Positions 44,320 to 54,311 of a stretch of 64,000 nt of DNA are shown here, one piece after another (within the stretch, counting starts at the first letter, position 1; each line of letters starts with the position of its first letter). Below the pieces are notes generated by a model that worked only from the letters and a program-made list of their open reading frames with translations, was not told the origin of the DNA and ran no database searches. The DNA is from Sporolactobacillus sp. CQH2019. Lineage in GTDB: Bacteria; Bacillota; Bacilli; Bacillales; Sporolactobacillaceae. The stretch spans positions 62,001 through 126,000 of the forward strand of contig NZ_JARAJZ010000005.1 of the NCBI RefSeq assembly GCF_028765345.1, in the 5' to 3' direction. A program made the position numbers and the translations under genes.

Positions 44320-45339
44320 GTGAGCAAGCTGAGAAAACAAACATGGCGGTTTGATCACCCGATTTTTCTTGCCGCAACCGGAACAACGGTCGGACCGCTC
44401 GAGTCGCGCGGTCCGCTTTCGGGAAATTTTGACAAAGCCTATGAATCGCTGAACTGCGGAGAAAAGGATTGGATCGAAGCAGAGAAAACTTTGATGCGGC
44501 GGGCGATCTCTTACTGTCTTGCCAAAGCGGGAAAAATAGAAGGGGACATGGATTTGTTTCTGGCAGGAGATCTTATGGACCAGACGGTGACTTCCAATTT
44601 TATTGCACGGGAAAACCGGGTTCCTTTTTTCGGCATGTTCGGAGCCTGCTCAACGTCAATGGAAACGCTGGCGGCCGGGGCACAGCTGGTCGACAGCGGG
44701 TTTGCGGACAATGTCCTCTGCGCGGTCAGCAGTCATAATGCGACGGCCGAGCGCCAATTCCGAAATCCGACAGAATACGGAGGGCCTTCCAATTTAACCC
44801 AAACGTTCACGGTGACCGGAGCGGGTGCGGCAATCGTGACAAAAGAACCGGGTAAAGTCCGGGTGAGCGAGGCGACAATCGGCAGAGTCATTGACTGGGG
44901 AATCGGGGATCCGAACAATCTGGGGTCGGCCATGGCCCCTGCAGCCGCGGACACCATCTGGGCTCATTTTCAGGACACAGGCCGGGTGCCCGAAGATTAC
45001 GATCTGATTGTGACGGGCGACCTTTCAAGTGTCGGCGTTCCGATCCTGAGGGAACTGCTGATTGAAAAGGGACTGGATATTACGGATGTACATCAGGATT
45101 GCGGACTGATGATCTACAGCCCGGACCAGCCTGTCGGTGCGGGAGGAAGCGGATGCGCCTGTTCCGCAGTGGTGACCTACGGTTATTTGTACAAAAGACT
45201 GGCCGAAGGCTCCCTGAAGCGGGTTTTGGTCGTGGCTACGGGAGCGCTTCTCAATAATGCAACGGCGAAACAGAAAGATACCATTCCGTGCATTGCCCAC
45301 GGGGTTGTTCTTGAAACGGCAAAGGTGGGAGCAGAATGA
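44320..45339 (+). CDS. spoVAD: SpoVAD, DPA-binding protein
   Basis: Starts at GTG 44320 behind AGAGGAGG; 339 residues. It has a thiolase-like fold ([14 protein letters not shown] near residue 108, [11 protein letters not shown] near residue 278). It binds dipicolinic acid in the spore and is required for its uptake. It overlaps spoVAE by 4 bases. Confidence 0.94.
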   Translation: MSKLRKQTWRFDHPIFLAATGTTVGPLESRGPLSGNFDKAYESLNCGEKDWIEAEKTLMRRAISYCLAKAGKIEGDMDLFLAGDLMDQTVTSNFIARENRVPFFGMFGACSTSMETLAAGAQLVDSGFADNVLCAVSSHNATAERQFRNPTEYGGPSNLTQTFTVTGAGAAIVTKEPGKVRVSEATIGRVIDWGIGDPNNLGSAMAPAAADTIWAHFQDTGRVPEDYDLIVTGDLSSVGVPILRELLIEKGLDITDVHQDCGLMIYSPDQPVGAGGSGCACSAVVTYGYLYKRLAEGSLKRVLVVATGALLNNATAKQKDTIPCIAHGVVLETAKVGAE

Positions 45340-45686
45340 TTTTTCTCTATGCTTTTCTTATCGGCGGTGCTATATGCGTAATCGGGCAGCTGCTTTTAGA
45401 CGTTTTCAAGCTCACACCCGTTCATGTTGTTGTCTCATTTGTCGTTCTCGGTGCGGTGCTCGACGCATTCGGTCTCTACGATAAACTGATTGAATTTGCC
45501 GGGGCCGGGGCGACGGTTCCGATCACCAGTTTCGGCCATTCTCTCCTGCACGGTGCGATGTCGGAGGGACATAAACACGGTTATCTCGGAATTGCAATCG
45601 GAATTTTTAAGCTGACCTCTTCCGGTATCACTTCGGCTATTTTGTTCGGATTTCTTATCGCACTTTTCTTCAAACCGAGAGGATAG
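45336..45686 (+). CDS. spoVAEB: SpoVAE(b), small membrane subunit
   Basis: A 116-residue protein with about four membrane helices, homologous in pattern to SpoVAC ([21 protein letters not shown] resembles its FAGAGSIVPVTGFANSI stretch). ATGA overlap with spoVAD. It is part of the inner-membrane DPA channel. The spoVAEa segment of B. subtilis is not present separately. Confidence 0.92.
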   Translation: MIFLYAFLIGGAICVIGQLLLDVFKLTPVHVVVSFVVLGAVLDAFGLYDKLIEFAGAGATVPITSFGHSLLHGAMSEGHKHGYLGIAIGIFKLTSSGITSAILFGFLIALFFKPRG

Positions 45687-45714
45687 GCGAAAAGTCAAAG
45701 GGGAGTCAGAGGCT

Positions 45715-47205
45715 ATGCAAAAGCAGGATGAAAAGACACCGATCAGTGCCGATATCAGCGCAAATTCCCAAACAATGTATCGGATCTTTGATTTCGGTCC
45801 GGCCAATTTTGACATGGGCGAGCGCAGCATTAAGATACTCGGGCGGGAAAGCAAGATTTATTATACGAACAGTCTGATGGATACGAGCATTTTAGTCGTT
45901 ATGATGCGCGAGTTTATGCGCCTCTCCAACCGTAATGAGCACGTTTCCGATGTTTTTCAGGAAATTAAGCAGCATCTTGTTCACGAACAGGTCGAGGAGA
46001 TACAGACGATCGATGACGCGGTCGACCGGCTGCTCACCGGACGAATGATCGTATTGGTTGACGGCGAGACGAGCGGTTTCAGCATCGATCTGCGCCATTA
46101 TCCCGGACGCCAGCCGGAAGAACCTGAGGTCGAGAAAGTCGTCCGCGGATCAAAAGACGGATTTACAGAAAATATTATTGAAAATTCCGGCCTGATCCGC
46201 CGCCGGATTCGCGATCCGCGCTTTCGCAGCGACTTAATCCAGGTCGGTTTGCGGTCGAAAACCGATGTGAGCCTGTGCTATTTAAAGGATGTGGCCAACC
46301 CGGGCCTGATTAAAACAATAAAAAAAGAACTTCAGTCTATCAAAATCGACGGAATTCCGATGGCGGACAACGCTGTGGAGGAATTTATTCTTAAACAGGG
46401 ATGGAATCCGTTTCCGCTCGCACGCTACACCGGACGTCCGGATGTAGCGGCCGCACACATCCTGGAGGGCCACATCGTTATGATTACGGACACTTCTCCC
46501 AGTGCCATGATTCTGCCGACCACATTGTTTCATCATATACAGCATGCCGAAGAATACCGGCAGGTCACCATATCGGGCGCATTTGAACGGTGGGTGCGTT
46601 TTATTGCTATATTCGGCTCTATTTTTCTCGTGCCTCTCTGGCTTTTGCTCGTGCAGGATCATTTGCTCCCGTCACAGCTGAGTTTCATCGGACCGGACAA
46701 AAAAGACTTTCATATTCCGCTGGTCGTTCAAATCCTGATTGCGGAGGTCGGTATCGAAACCTTGCGGATGGCTGCGATCCATGTGCCGACGCCGCTCTCG
46801 ACGGCACTCGGCCTAATTGCCGCCGTCCTGATCGGACAGATTGCCATCGAAGCAGGCGTCTTCGTACCGGAAGTGATTCTCTATACTTCCGTTTCCGCGG
46901 TCGGCGGATTCGCGACGCCGAGCTATGATCTGCAGCTGGCCAATAAAATTATCCGGATCCTGCTGATCCTGACGGTCGCTTTTTTTCATGTACCCGGTTT
47001 CATGATTGTAATCACTTTAACCATCATCTATCTTTCGCATGTGAAAAATCTGAATACACCCTATCTATGGCCGTTTATCCCCTTTAACCCGACCGGCCTC
47101 TACAATATACTGATGCGCCGGGCGATGCCGACATCTGTGCTCCGCCCCAGTATTGTCCGTCCGCTTGATAAATATCGGCAGCCGCCGAAAAGCAAACCGA
47201 ATTAA
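45715..47205 (+). CDS. spoVAF: SpoVAF, GerA-like spore membrane protein
   Basis: Ribosome site AAGGGGAG; 496 residues. A cytosolic N-terminal half of about 290 residues is followed by four or five membrane helices, the same layout as germinant receptor A subunits. LIRRRIRDPRFRSDLIQVG and HVPTPLSTALGLIAAVLIG are family segments. SpoVAF is an auxiliary spore membrane protein linked to commitment to germination; it is not essential for DPA transport. Confidence 0.93.
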   Translation: MQKQDEKTPISADISANSQTMYRIFDFGPANFDMGERSIKILGRESKIYYTNSLMDTSILVVMMREFMRLSNRNEHVSDVFQEIKQHLVHEQVEEIQTIDDAVDRLLTGRMIVLVDGETSGFSIDLRHYPGRQPEEPEVEKVVRGSKDGFTENIIENSGLIRRRIRDPRFRSDLIQVGLRSKTDVSLCYLKDVANPGLIKTIKKELQSIKIDGIPMADNAVEEFILKQGWNPFPLARYTGRPDVAAAHILEGHIVMITDTSPSAMILPTTLFHHIQHAEEYRQVTISGAFERWVRFIAIFGSIFLVPLWLLLVQDHLLPSQLSFIGPDKKDFHIPLVVQILIAEVGIETLRMAAIHVPTPLSTALGLIAAVLIGQIAIEAGVFVPEVILYTSVSAVGGFATPSYDLQLANKIIRILLILTVAFFHVPGFMIVITLTIIYLSHVKNLNTPYLWPFIPFNPTGLYNILMRRAMPTSVLRPSIVRPLDKYRQPPKSKPN

Positions 47206-47291
47206 AACTTGTCTTTATCTCCCGATCATGGTACACTGACACTAAATTTCACACACGATCATCCTTTCAACAGATATGAGGAGCAAGGCGA

Positions 47292-47411
47292 ATGAGTACG
47301 GAATGGGAGCCCGGGAAGCAGACATCATTCCGGAAAGATCAACTTGCCGGAACGTCTTTTTTCCCAGGGGCAGGCTGCCGGGCTGCCGTCGGTCTCACTG
47401 CCGATAAATGA
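47292..47411 (+). CDS. Possible 39-residue peptide before lysA
   Basis: ATG 47292 follows GAGGAGCAAGG and the frame runs to TGA 47409. The peptide (beginning MSTEWEPGKQ) shows no known motif. A good ribosome site is its only support. It could be a leader peptide for lysA, as a hairpin follows at 47454. Confidence 0.3.
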   Translation: MSTEWEPGKQTSFRKDQLAGTSFFPGAGCRAAVGLTADK

Positions 47412-47453
47412 TGAAGCGTTGGAGCACTTTTCGGGCGAACAGATACGACAGGG

Positions 47454-47477
47454 CCTGTATACACTTCGCTATACAGG
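47454..47477 (+). terminator. Hairpin between spoVAF and lysA
   Basis: CCTGTATA and TATACAGG form a perfect 8-bp stem with loop CACTTCGC, followed by a weak T-rich CTTATTTG. It is probably the terminator of the spoVA operon or an attenuator of lysA. Confidence 0.5.
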
Positions 47478-47577
47478 TCTTATTTGTGCTATCGCCCCGG
47501 GCATCCTCTGAATCGACGAAGCGATGAAACGGAAATCGGGCGAATGTGTATCGGCATGACGGAGGGAGGAGATTTCT

Positions 47578-48900
47578 TTGCACGGGACACAAACGATTGG
47601 GAAAAACGGTCATCTTTATATCGGCGGATCGGATGCCGTACGGCTTGCGGAAAAGTTCGGAACGCCGCTTTATGTTTATGATACGGCACTGATAAAACAG
47701 AAAATCAGGCTGTTTCAGGAGGCCTTTTCCAGACACAGCGCCCTGAACTGGCAGATTGCCTATGCCAGCAAGGCTTTTTCAACGCTCGCGATGATTCAGC
47801 TCGCGGGTGATTTCGGCCTTTCGCTCGATGTCGTTTCAGGCGGCGAACTCTATACCGCTCTGAAAGCGGGATTCCCGCCGGAACGTATCCACTTTCACGG
47901 CAATAACAAATCGGCGGATGAGCTGGCCCGGGCCCTGGATGCCAAAATAGGCACGGTCATCGTTGATAATTTTTCGGAATTGAGCATGCTTGAGCAGATG
48001 TGTGCCGCAAGAGGACAGAAAATAGAGATTCTGCTCAGGATCACACCGGGGGTTGAAGCACATACACATGAATTTATTATGACCGGGCATGACGATACCA
48101 AGTTCGGATTTAATCTGGACAACGGAATGGCCGAAAGGGCCGTCTTCCTGGCTCTCCATTCTGAGCATCTTATTCTGAAGGGCCTCCATTGTCATATCGG
48201 TTCACAGATTTTCGAGACGGAGGGATTTATCAGAGCTATCCGGGCACTCTTCAGCCATATGAACGAGTGGGAACACCACATGCATTTTCGCATGAAGGTA
48301 CTGAATGTCGGCGGCGGATTCGGAATCAAGTACACCAGCAAGGACCATCCGCTTCCGATCGGCCGCTTCATTGACGTGATTGCCGACACGATTGAGGATG
48401 AGTGTGCACGCCATTCCCTCTGTATACCCGAGGTCTGGATTGAGCCGGGCCGCTCGATCGTCGGCGAAGCAGGAACGACACTTTACACGCTCGGTTCGTC
48501 AAAAACTATTCCGGGTATCCGGGAATTCATCTCCATCGACGGAGGAATGACCGATAATATCCGTCCGGCTCTGTATCAGGCAAATTATGAAGCCATCTGT
48601 GCGAACCGTGCCGATGAACCGGCGGAAAAAAAAGTAACGATTGCCGGAAAATGCTGTGAAACCGGCGACGTCCTGATTAAGGATGCTTTTGTTCCCGAAT
48701 CGTGCAAAATGGGCGATATTCTGGCTGTTTTCTGTACCGGAGCCTACGGATATTCGATGGCCAGCCACTACAACAGGCTGCCGAATCCGGCGGTTGTTTT
48801 TGTAGAAGACGGAGAGGCATCCATTGTCGTGCGCAGAGAGACTTATGAGGATCTGATTCGGAACGATGTACCGCTGCGAACCTTCTCTTCGCGCCAATGA
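47578..48900 (+). CDS. lysA: Diaminopimelate decarboxylase LysA
   Basis: Begins at TTG 47578 behind GGAGGGAGGAG; 440 residues. A PLP-dependent alanine-racemase-fold enzyme: the PLP Lys65 is in YASKAFS, HCHIGSQI and GGGFGIKY bind phosphate, and GKCCETGD holds the active-site Cys. It makes L-lysine from meso-diaminopimelate. It follows spoVAF, as in B. subtilis. Confidence 0.94.
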   Translation: MHGTQTIGKNGHLYIGGSDAVRLAEKFGTPLYVYDTALIKQKIRLFQEAFSRHSALNWQIAYASKAFSTLAMIQLAGDFGLSLDVVSGGELYTALKAGFPPERIHFHGNNKSADELARALDAKIGTVIVDNFSELSMLEQMCAARGQKIEILLRITPGVEAHTHEFIMTGHDDTKFGFNLDNGMAERAVFLALHSEHLILKGLHCHIGSQIFETEGFIRAIRALFSHMNEWEHHMHFRMKVLNVGGGFGIKYTSKDHPLPIGRFIDVIADTIEDECARHSLCIPEVWIEPGRSIVGEAGTTLYTLGSSKTIPGIREFISIDGGMTDNIRPALYQANYEAICANRADEPAEKKVTIAGKCCETGDVLIKDAFVPESCKMGDILAVFCTGAYGYSMASHYNRLPNPAVVFVEDGEASIVVRRETYEDLIRNDVPLRTFSSRQ

Positions 48901-49047
48901 TTCCATCTTCAGGCGGCGTGAAACCGGCTCCCCGATTCTATAGATGCACTTTTCACCGCTTTTGGTTATAATATAGAGCGTGATCTATTTTAGAAGAAGG
49001 TTCACGTGCGCAAAATTCATTATCTCGTGGTAATGAGGGGTCAAAAA

Positions 49048-49422
49048 ATGCTGATTCGTTACAAAAAGAGTTATGAAAAGATAGCAATGGGTTTGCTGTC
49101 TTTTGTCCCGTCGGAGAAAGAGATAAAGGCGCTTCTGCAGACGATAAAAAAGTACGAAGAAGACGAAAAATGGCAGTTGTTTTTATGGAAAGACGGGGAC
49201 GACATCATCGGTGTGATCGGTATCCATTTTAAGGACGACCATGAGGCGGAAATCGAACATATCAGCGTCAACCCGTCGTATCGAGCCCAGGGCATCGGCA
49301 AGGCGATTATTCTTGCCCTGGGCGGGGCGCTCGGTGAAAATGTTCAGGTGATGCCGTCGGCCGCAATAAAATCTTATTTTGATAACTGCTTCCGTGAAGA
49401 AGAAAAAGAAACCAAGGAGTAA
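49048..49422 (+). CDS. ribT: RibT-family GNAT acetyltransferase
   Basis: Start at ATG 49048 after GAGGGG, giving 124 residues and the family N-terminus MLIRYKKSYEKIAMGLLSF. The acetyl-CoA loop is YRAQGIGKAI. B. subtilis RibT closes the riboflavin operon and its acceptor is unknown. Here no rib genes stand beside it, so only this gene has kept its place in the chromosome. Confidence 0.88.
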   Translation: MLIRYKKSYEKIAMGLLSFVPSEKEIKALLQTIKKYEEDEKWQLFLWKDGDDIIGVIGIHFKDDHEAEIEHISVNPSYRAQGIGKAIILALGGALGENVQVMPSAAIKSYFDNCFREEEKETKE

Positions 49423-49650
49423 GGGTTTCTTTTTTCATTTCAGCAGGGGGAAGCCATCTGCTCTCTCAGATTGCATGCGGCAGGACTTTACGGAGGGCGG
49501 GAAAGTCTCCCCCGGACGGACCGGAATAAAAGAAAGCAGGCCATGTCCGGCGGGCCCTGCGAACCCGGCGGCACTGGCTGGGAGCAGATGCACGGATACA
49601 TACGCTTAGGCGTTGATATTGCCGTCAGGCATGAATCAGAGGGATGAAGT

Positions 49651-50439
49651 TTGGAGTACACAGTGAAAATTGACGCTTTCGAGGGGCCTCTTGATTTGCT
49701 TCTGCATTTAATCAAGAGACTGGAAATCGATATTTACGATATTCCGGTTGCGGAAATCACCGACCAATATCTGGATTTTATCCATCAGATGCAAAAACTT
49801 AATCTGGATGTAGCCAGCGAGTATCTGGTGATGGCTGCAACGCTCGTTGCTATGAAAAGCCGGATGCTGCTTCCGAAACCTGCACTGCCTGATGAAGAAG
49901 CGGACGAATCCTACGAGGATCCGGAGGAAAGCCGTGAGGCGCTCATGCAGCAGCTGATCGACTACCGGCGTTATAAGGAAGCGGCCGAGGCACTGAGAAC
50001 AAACGAGACGGAACGGCTGCAGCTTTTCTCAAAACTTCCAAGCGATCTGAGCTGTTATACAAACCGGGACGCAGCGCCGATTCCCGTATCCGGGCGGGCG
50101 ACGATTCACGATATGCTGAAGGCCGTTCAGCGGATGATGATCCGCAAAAGGCTGGAAGAGCCCCTTGACACAAAAATTAACCGGCAGCCGCTTCCGATCG
50201 GACATCAAATGAACGAAATGCTCAACGCTCTGAAGCGCGCCGGGCGCCCGATCCGTTTCGATTCCTTTTTTCGCCGTCCGGATCGGACCAGCGTGATCGT
50301 TACCTTTCTGGCCTTATTGGAACTTATGAAAAAAAATGCAATCTATTGTGTGCAGGAAACAAATTTTGCCGATATTGTGGTCGGGCTTGAAAAAGGAGCT
50401 GATCAGTTTGAATCAGGAACAGATGTGTTCAATTATTGA
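49651..50439 (+). CDS. scpA: Segregation and condensation protein A
   Basis: TTG 49651 gives the family start MEYTVKIDAFEGPLDLLLHLI; 262 residues. ScpA is the kleisin that bridges the SMC heads: N-terminal helical domain (residues 1-90), linker and C-terminal winged helix. It overlaps scpB by 32 bases. Confidence 0.94.
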   Translation: MEYTVKIDAFEGPLDLLLHLIKRLEIDIYDIPVAEITDQYLDFIHQMQKLNLDVASEYLVMAATLVAMKSRMLLPKPALPDEEADESYEDPEESREALMQQLIDYRRYKEAAEALRTNETERLQLFSKLPSDLSCYTNRDAAPIPVSGRATIHDMLKAVQRMMIRKRLEEPLDTKINRQPLPIGHQMNEMLNALKRAGRPIRFDSFFRRPDRTSVIVTFLALLELMKKNAIYCVQETNFADIVVGLEKGADQFESGTDVFNY

Positions 50440-51004
50440 GGGCCTTCTCTATCTGACCGGCGAAGAAGGCCTGACGATGGATCAAATCAAAGGGGTCATT
50501 CCGGACTGTTCCGAAAAAGAAATCAGAAACACGGTTGAGAAACTGAAAAAGGACAGGCTGGAAAACAAGGCTTCCGGCCTGATGATCGTCGACCTGCCGG
50601 ACGGTTACCGGATGACGACGAAGCCTTCTATGGCAGCATACGCTGAAAAATTCACGGCCATTCCCCAAACGGCCCCGCTTTCGCAGGCTGCACTGGAAAC
50701 GGTTGCGATCATCGCTTACAAGCAGCCCATTTCCCGGGTAGCCGTCGAAGAAGTGCGGGGGGTCAAGTCGGAGAGAGCACTCCATACACTGATGGCAAAG
50801 GGCCTGATTAAAGAAGTCGGTCGGGCCGAGGGGACGGGACGGGCGATTCTTTATGGAATCACATCCGTTTTTCTGGATTATTTCGGACTGCACACGATCG
50901 ACGACCTGCCGCCGCTGTTGAATGAGACGATCCACCCGAACGAGCAGCTTGACGCTTTTGATCTTTTCTACGATAAATATAAAGAAACAATAAAAGATTT
51001 ATAA
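50408..51004 (+). CDS. scpB: Segregation and condensation protein B
   Basis: TTG 50408 follows AAGGAG; 198 residues, as in B. subtilis (197). Two winged-helix domains, with the conserved ALETVAIIAYKQPISR segment. It forms a dimer that binds ScpA and the SMC complex. The long overlap with scpA indicates translational coupling. Confidence 0.94.
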   Translation: MNQEQMCSIIEGLLYLTGEEGLTMDQIKGVIPDCSEKEIRNTVEKLKKDRLENKASGLMIVDLPDGYRMTTKPSMAAYAEKFTAIPQTAPLSQAALETVAIIAYKQPISRVAVEEVRGVKSERALHTLMAKGLIKEVGRAEGTGRAILYGITSVFLDYFGLHTIDDLPPLLNETIHPNEQLDAFDLFYDKYKETIKDL

Positions 51005-51030
51005 CGTTCCGCTCCTTTCGAAAACAAATC

Positions 51031-51065
51031 GGGAGATCGTTTGTTTATGACTGCATCGATCTCCC
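51031..51065 (+). terminator. Hairpin after scpB
   Basis: GGGAGATCG and CGATCTCCC pair perfectly over 9 bp; there is no T-run behind it. Confidence 0.55.
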
Positions 51066-51218
51066 GCTGCCCGGGCCGTGCGCGGTCCGCCCCGTTCTTT
51101 TCCTGCTCCCCTATCTATTCCCTGTTTCTCAAAAAGCGACGAAAAAGATTCACTCATACTCATAATCCGCCTGTCCAAGCATAAGTTTGTATTAACGTCA
51201 GGACAGGGGATGGGTGTC

Positions 51219-52364
51219 ATGAGGGTCACGTTAAAAAAAGCGGCCTGCATTTTCTTTTGTACGGCAATCTGTTTTTCTTTTCTTCCCGGACAGGCCCTCG
51301 GTGCGGGACCGGGGGTCTCGGCACAGGCAGCCGTATTAATGGATCGTTCATCAGGCCGTATTTTATATGAGAAAAACGGTACGGAAGAACTTCCGATTGC
51401 CAGTATAACCAAGGTAATGACCGCCGTCCTGGCCATCGAGTCGGGCAAAATGAACCGAATGGTGACGATAAGCCCCCAGGCCGTCAAAACCGAAGGGTCC
51501 TCAATCTATCTTAAGCCAAGGGAAAAAATCAGGCTGGCGGATCTGGTCTACGGTCTGATGCTCCGCTCCGGGAACGATGCTGCAGTAGCCATAGCCGAAG
51601 CAGTGGGGCAAAGCGAGGCCGGATTTGTCTTTAGGATGAATGAGAAAGCCCGGCTGCTCGGGATGACGCATACACATTTTACGAATTCGAACGGGCTCGA
51701 TAATCCCGATCATTATTCGACAGCGGAAGATATGGCCATTCTCACCCAGTACGCGATGAGTCACTCCCTTTTCCAAAAAATTGTTCAAACAAAAGTTTAC
51801 AAGGCAGCGGCAACTAATAAAGAGGGCATGCGTGTCTGGCGGAATAAAAATAAGATGCTCACTCAATATTCTTTCTCGACAGGCGGAAAAACGGGATTCA
51901 CCAAAACGGCCGGGCGCACGCTGATTTCCACTGCTTCAAAAAATCATCTGAATCTGATTGCGGTCACGCTCAATGACGGCAACGACTGGCTGGATCACAG
52001 AAATCTGTTTGAATGGGCGTTTTCTGAATATCAGCAGACAGAAGTGGTGAGAAAGGGGGAAATCAGAGCTAATACGGATCCCTTCTATCGCGGACATCTT
52101 TATGCTTCCAGGTCGCTTTTTCTTCCGCTTTCCAAAGACGAACAAAGAAGCTTTACAAAAAAACTGATCCTGATCAAGCCGCCGCTGCAGACTAAAAATT
52201 GGGTGCCTCCGTCACCGGCAGGGCGCGTTAAAATTCTGCTCGGCGGCCGGGAAATTGGCGAAATTCCTCTTTTCTACGAACAGGAAAAAAAGAAAAGCGG
52301 GGGATTCTGGACCCTATTCACGGATTTTTTGAATGCGGCCGTTTCGGGAAATGAACTGCCATGA
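51219..52364 (+). CDS. dacB: Sporulation D,D-carboxypeptidase DacB
   Basis: ATG 51219 is preferred over 51210 because of the spacing from GGGG; 381 residues (382 in B. subtilis). Signal peptide at about 1-29; active-site Ser62-Ile-Thr-Lys65, SGN in RSGNDAA and KTG in GGKTGFT. In sporulating mother cells it regulates cortex cross-linking. It is the first gene of a dacB-spmA-spmB operon and overlaps spmA by 4 bases. Confidence 0.93.
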   Translation: MRVTLKKAACIFFCTAICFSFLPGQALGAGPGVSAQAAVLMDRSSGRILYEKNGTEELPIASITKVMTAVLAIESGKMNRMVTISPQAVKTEGSSIYLKPREKIRLADLVYGLMLRSGNDAAVAIAEAVGQSEAGFVFRMNEKARLLGMTHTHFTNSNGLDNPDHYSTAEDMAILTQYAMSHSLFQKIVQTKVYKAAATNKEGMRVWRNKNKMLTQYSFSTGGKTGFTKTAGRTLISTASKNHLNLIAVTLNDGNDWLDHRNLFEWAFSEYQQTEVVRKGEIRANTDPFYRGHLYASRSLFLPLSKDEQRSFTKKLILIKPPLQTKNWVPPSPAGRVKILLGGREIGEIPLFYEQEKKKSGGFWTLFTDFLNAAVSGNELP

Positions 52365-52957
52365 TTAATATCATATGGGTGGCTTTATTCATCGCGGGCC
52401 TGGCGTATGCGGCGTTTCACGGGACAATGAATCTTGTCAGTCAGGCCGTTTTTCAATCGGCTTCAGACGCGGTAGCTATCTGTATCGGCCTGATCAGTGT
52501 GCTTATTTTCTGGCTCGGATTAATGAAAATTGCGGAGAAATCGGGACTACTGGAAAAAGTGAGCCGCTTATTCAAGCCGGTCATGAGACTGCTTTTCCCC
52601 GAGGTGCCTGCCGATCACCCGGCAATGGGCTATATTTTATCGAACACGATCGCTAATTTGTTCGGACTTGGGAATGCAGCTACACCGATGGGGATTAAAG
52701 CCATGGAAGAGCTGAAAAAACTGAACGGGGGAAGCAAGAAACCGAGCCGGTCGATGATTACGCTGCTGGCGTTGAATACATCCGGCCTGACCCTCGTTCC
52801 GACAACCGTCATTGCCATCCGGATCAAGTACGGGTCTTCCTCCCCGACAGATATTGTCGGGCCGACTCTGCTGGCCACCTTGTGTACGACCCTATCGGCC
52901 ATTCTGATTGACCGTTTCTTTTATTACCGCCGCAAACGAAAGGAGAGGAAAAAATAA
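52361..52957 (+). CDS. spmA: Spore maturation protein A
   Basis: A 198-residue membrane protein with about five helices. The Gate/nucleoside recognition pattern (NTIANLFGLGNAATPMG) is conserved. SpmA and SpmB contribute to core dehydration and DPA handling through an unknown transport. Confidence 0.93.
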   Translation: MINIIWVALFIAGLAYAAFHGTMNLVSQAVFQSASDAVAICIGLISVLIFWLGLMKIAEKSGLLEKVSRLFKPVMRLLFPEVPADHPAMGYILSNTIANLFGLGNAATPMGIKAMEELKKLNGGSKKPSRSMITLLALNTSGLTLVPTTVIAIRIKYGSSSPTDIVGPTLLATLCTTLSAILIDRFFYYRRKRKERKK

Positions 52958-52958
52958 A

Positions 52959-53492
52959 TTGACGACCGTGACCGCACTTTCTGTCTGGCTGATCCCGTCT
53001 CTTATCGGGATCATTCTCTTATACGGGACATATAAGCGCATTCCTTCATACGAAGCTTTTGTGGAAGGAGGAAAAGAAGGCTTTTCGCTTGCCGTCTCCA
53101 TCATGCCGTTTCTTGTCGGCATGCTGACCGCGATCGCCGTATTCCGGGCATCCGGGGCGATGGATGCCCTGATCCATTTTATTGAACCGCTGCTCGCGGC
53201 CGTCGGCATGCCGCCCGAAGTCGTTCCGCTGGCGATCCTGCGCCCGATTTCGGGAACGGGAGCGCTCGGCCTGATGAGCGATCTGATTAAAACGCACGGG
53301 CCGGATTCTTTTATCGGGCGGCTGGCTTCGGTTATGCAGGGAAGTACGGATACGACATTTTATGTCGTCACGGTTTATTTCGGCGCCGTGGGCATTCAAA
53401 AGATCGGCGATGCCCTTAAAGTCGGCCTGCTGGCCGATGCAGTCGGCGTAATCTGTGCGGTCCTGATTGTCACTCTCGCCTTCGGAAAGTGA
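52959..53492 (+). CDS. spmB: Spore maturation protein B
   Basis: Start TTG 52959 after AGGAGAGG; 177 residues (178 in B. subtilis). It has about five membrane helices and the Gate-domain motif LRPISGTGALGLM, with STDTTFYV near the end. It acts with SpmA. Confidence 0.93.
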   Translation: MTTVTALSVWLIPSLIGIILLYGTYKRIPSYEAFVEGGKEGFSLAVSIMPFLVGMLTAIAVFRASGAMDALIHFIEPLLAAVGMPPEVVPLAILRPISGTGALGLMSDLIKTHGPDSFIGRLASVMQGSTDTTFYVVTVYFGAVGIQKIGDALKVGLLADAVGVICAVLIVTLAFGK

Positions 53493-53576
53493 ACGATAAT
53501 CGCAACGCGGGAGTGAATAAAGATTGAAACTTGAGAAAAGTTTCCGCCGGCGTTATGATATTTCTGAGGTGGAAAG

Positions 53577-54311
53577 ATGGAACGATTGCAGAAAGTCATT
53601 GCCCAGTCAGGCGCTGCATCAAGAAGAAAGGCAGAAGAGCTGATCAAAGACGGCCGCATCAAGGTCAACGGGCAGACCGTGACAGTGCTCGGAACAAAAG
53701 TAGCGGCCGGCGATGTTATTACATTAGACGAGGTTCCCATTAATAAAGAGGAACCCGTCTATTTCCTGTTTTACAAACCGACAGGTGTTATATCAAGTGT
53801 TAAAGACGACCGAAACAGACCCACGGTCGTTGACTTCTTTAAACAGGTGCCGCAGCGGCTGTTTCCTGTCGGACGTCTGGACTATGATACGTCCGGTGCG
53901 ATCCTGCTGACAAACGACGGGACGCTGGCCAACAAGCTGATGCATCCCAGCTTTGAAATAGACAAGACGTACATAGCAAGAGTCAGTCCGGTCCCAACAG
54001 CCGAACAACTGCGTCTTCTGGCTGCCGGCATCCTTCTTGAGGACGGTATGACGGCAAAAGCCAAAGTAGAAAAAATTGCAGACGGCAGAGAAAAAAACGC
54101 GGCTTCCGTGCGGCTGACAATCCATGAGGGACGCAATCGTCAGATCCGCCGGATGTTTTCCGCACTGGATATCACAGTCGGAAAGTTAAAAAGGGAACGT
54201 TACGGATTTTTGAATTTGGACGGCCTTCACCCCGGGGAGGGAAGGGCGCTGAAACCGCACGAAATTAAAATGCTGTACCGTCTGGCCGGTAGCAAGCGCC
54301 AGCCTCTGTAA
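53577..54311 (+). CDS. rluB: 23S rRNA pseudouridine synthase RluB
   Basis: Ribosome site GAGGTGG; 244 residues. An S4 RNA-binding domain (RLQKVIAQSGAASRRKAEELI) precedes the pseudouridine synthase fold with the catalytic Asp in GRLDYDTSGAIL. The final segment EGRNRQIRRMF is the RsuA/RluB family signature. It modifies a single uridine in 23S rRNA near position 2605. It follows spmB as in B. subtilis (ypuL). Confidence 0.93.
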   Translation: MERLQKVIAQSGAASRRKAEELIKDGRIKVNGQTVTVLGTKVAAGDVITLDEVPINKEEPVYFLFYKPTGVISSVKDDRNRPTVVDFFKQVPQRLFPVGRLDYDTSGAILLTNDGTLANKLMHPSFEIDKTYIARVSPVPTAEQLRLLAAGILLEDGMTAKAKVEKIADGREKNAASVRLTIHEGRNRQIRRMFSALDITVGKLKRERYGFLNLDGLHPGEGRALKPHEIKMLYRLAGSKRQPL

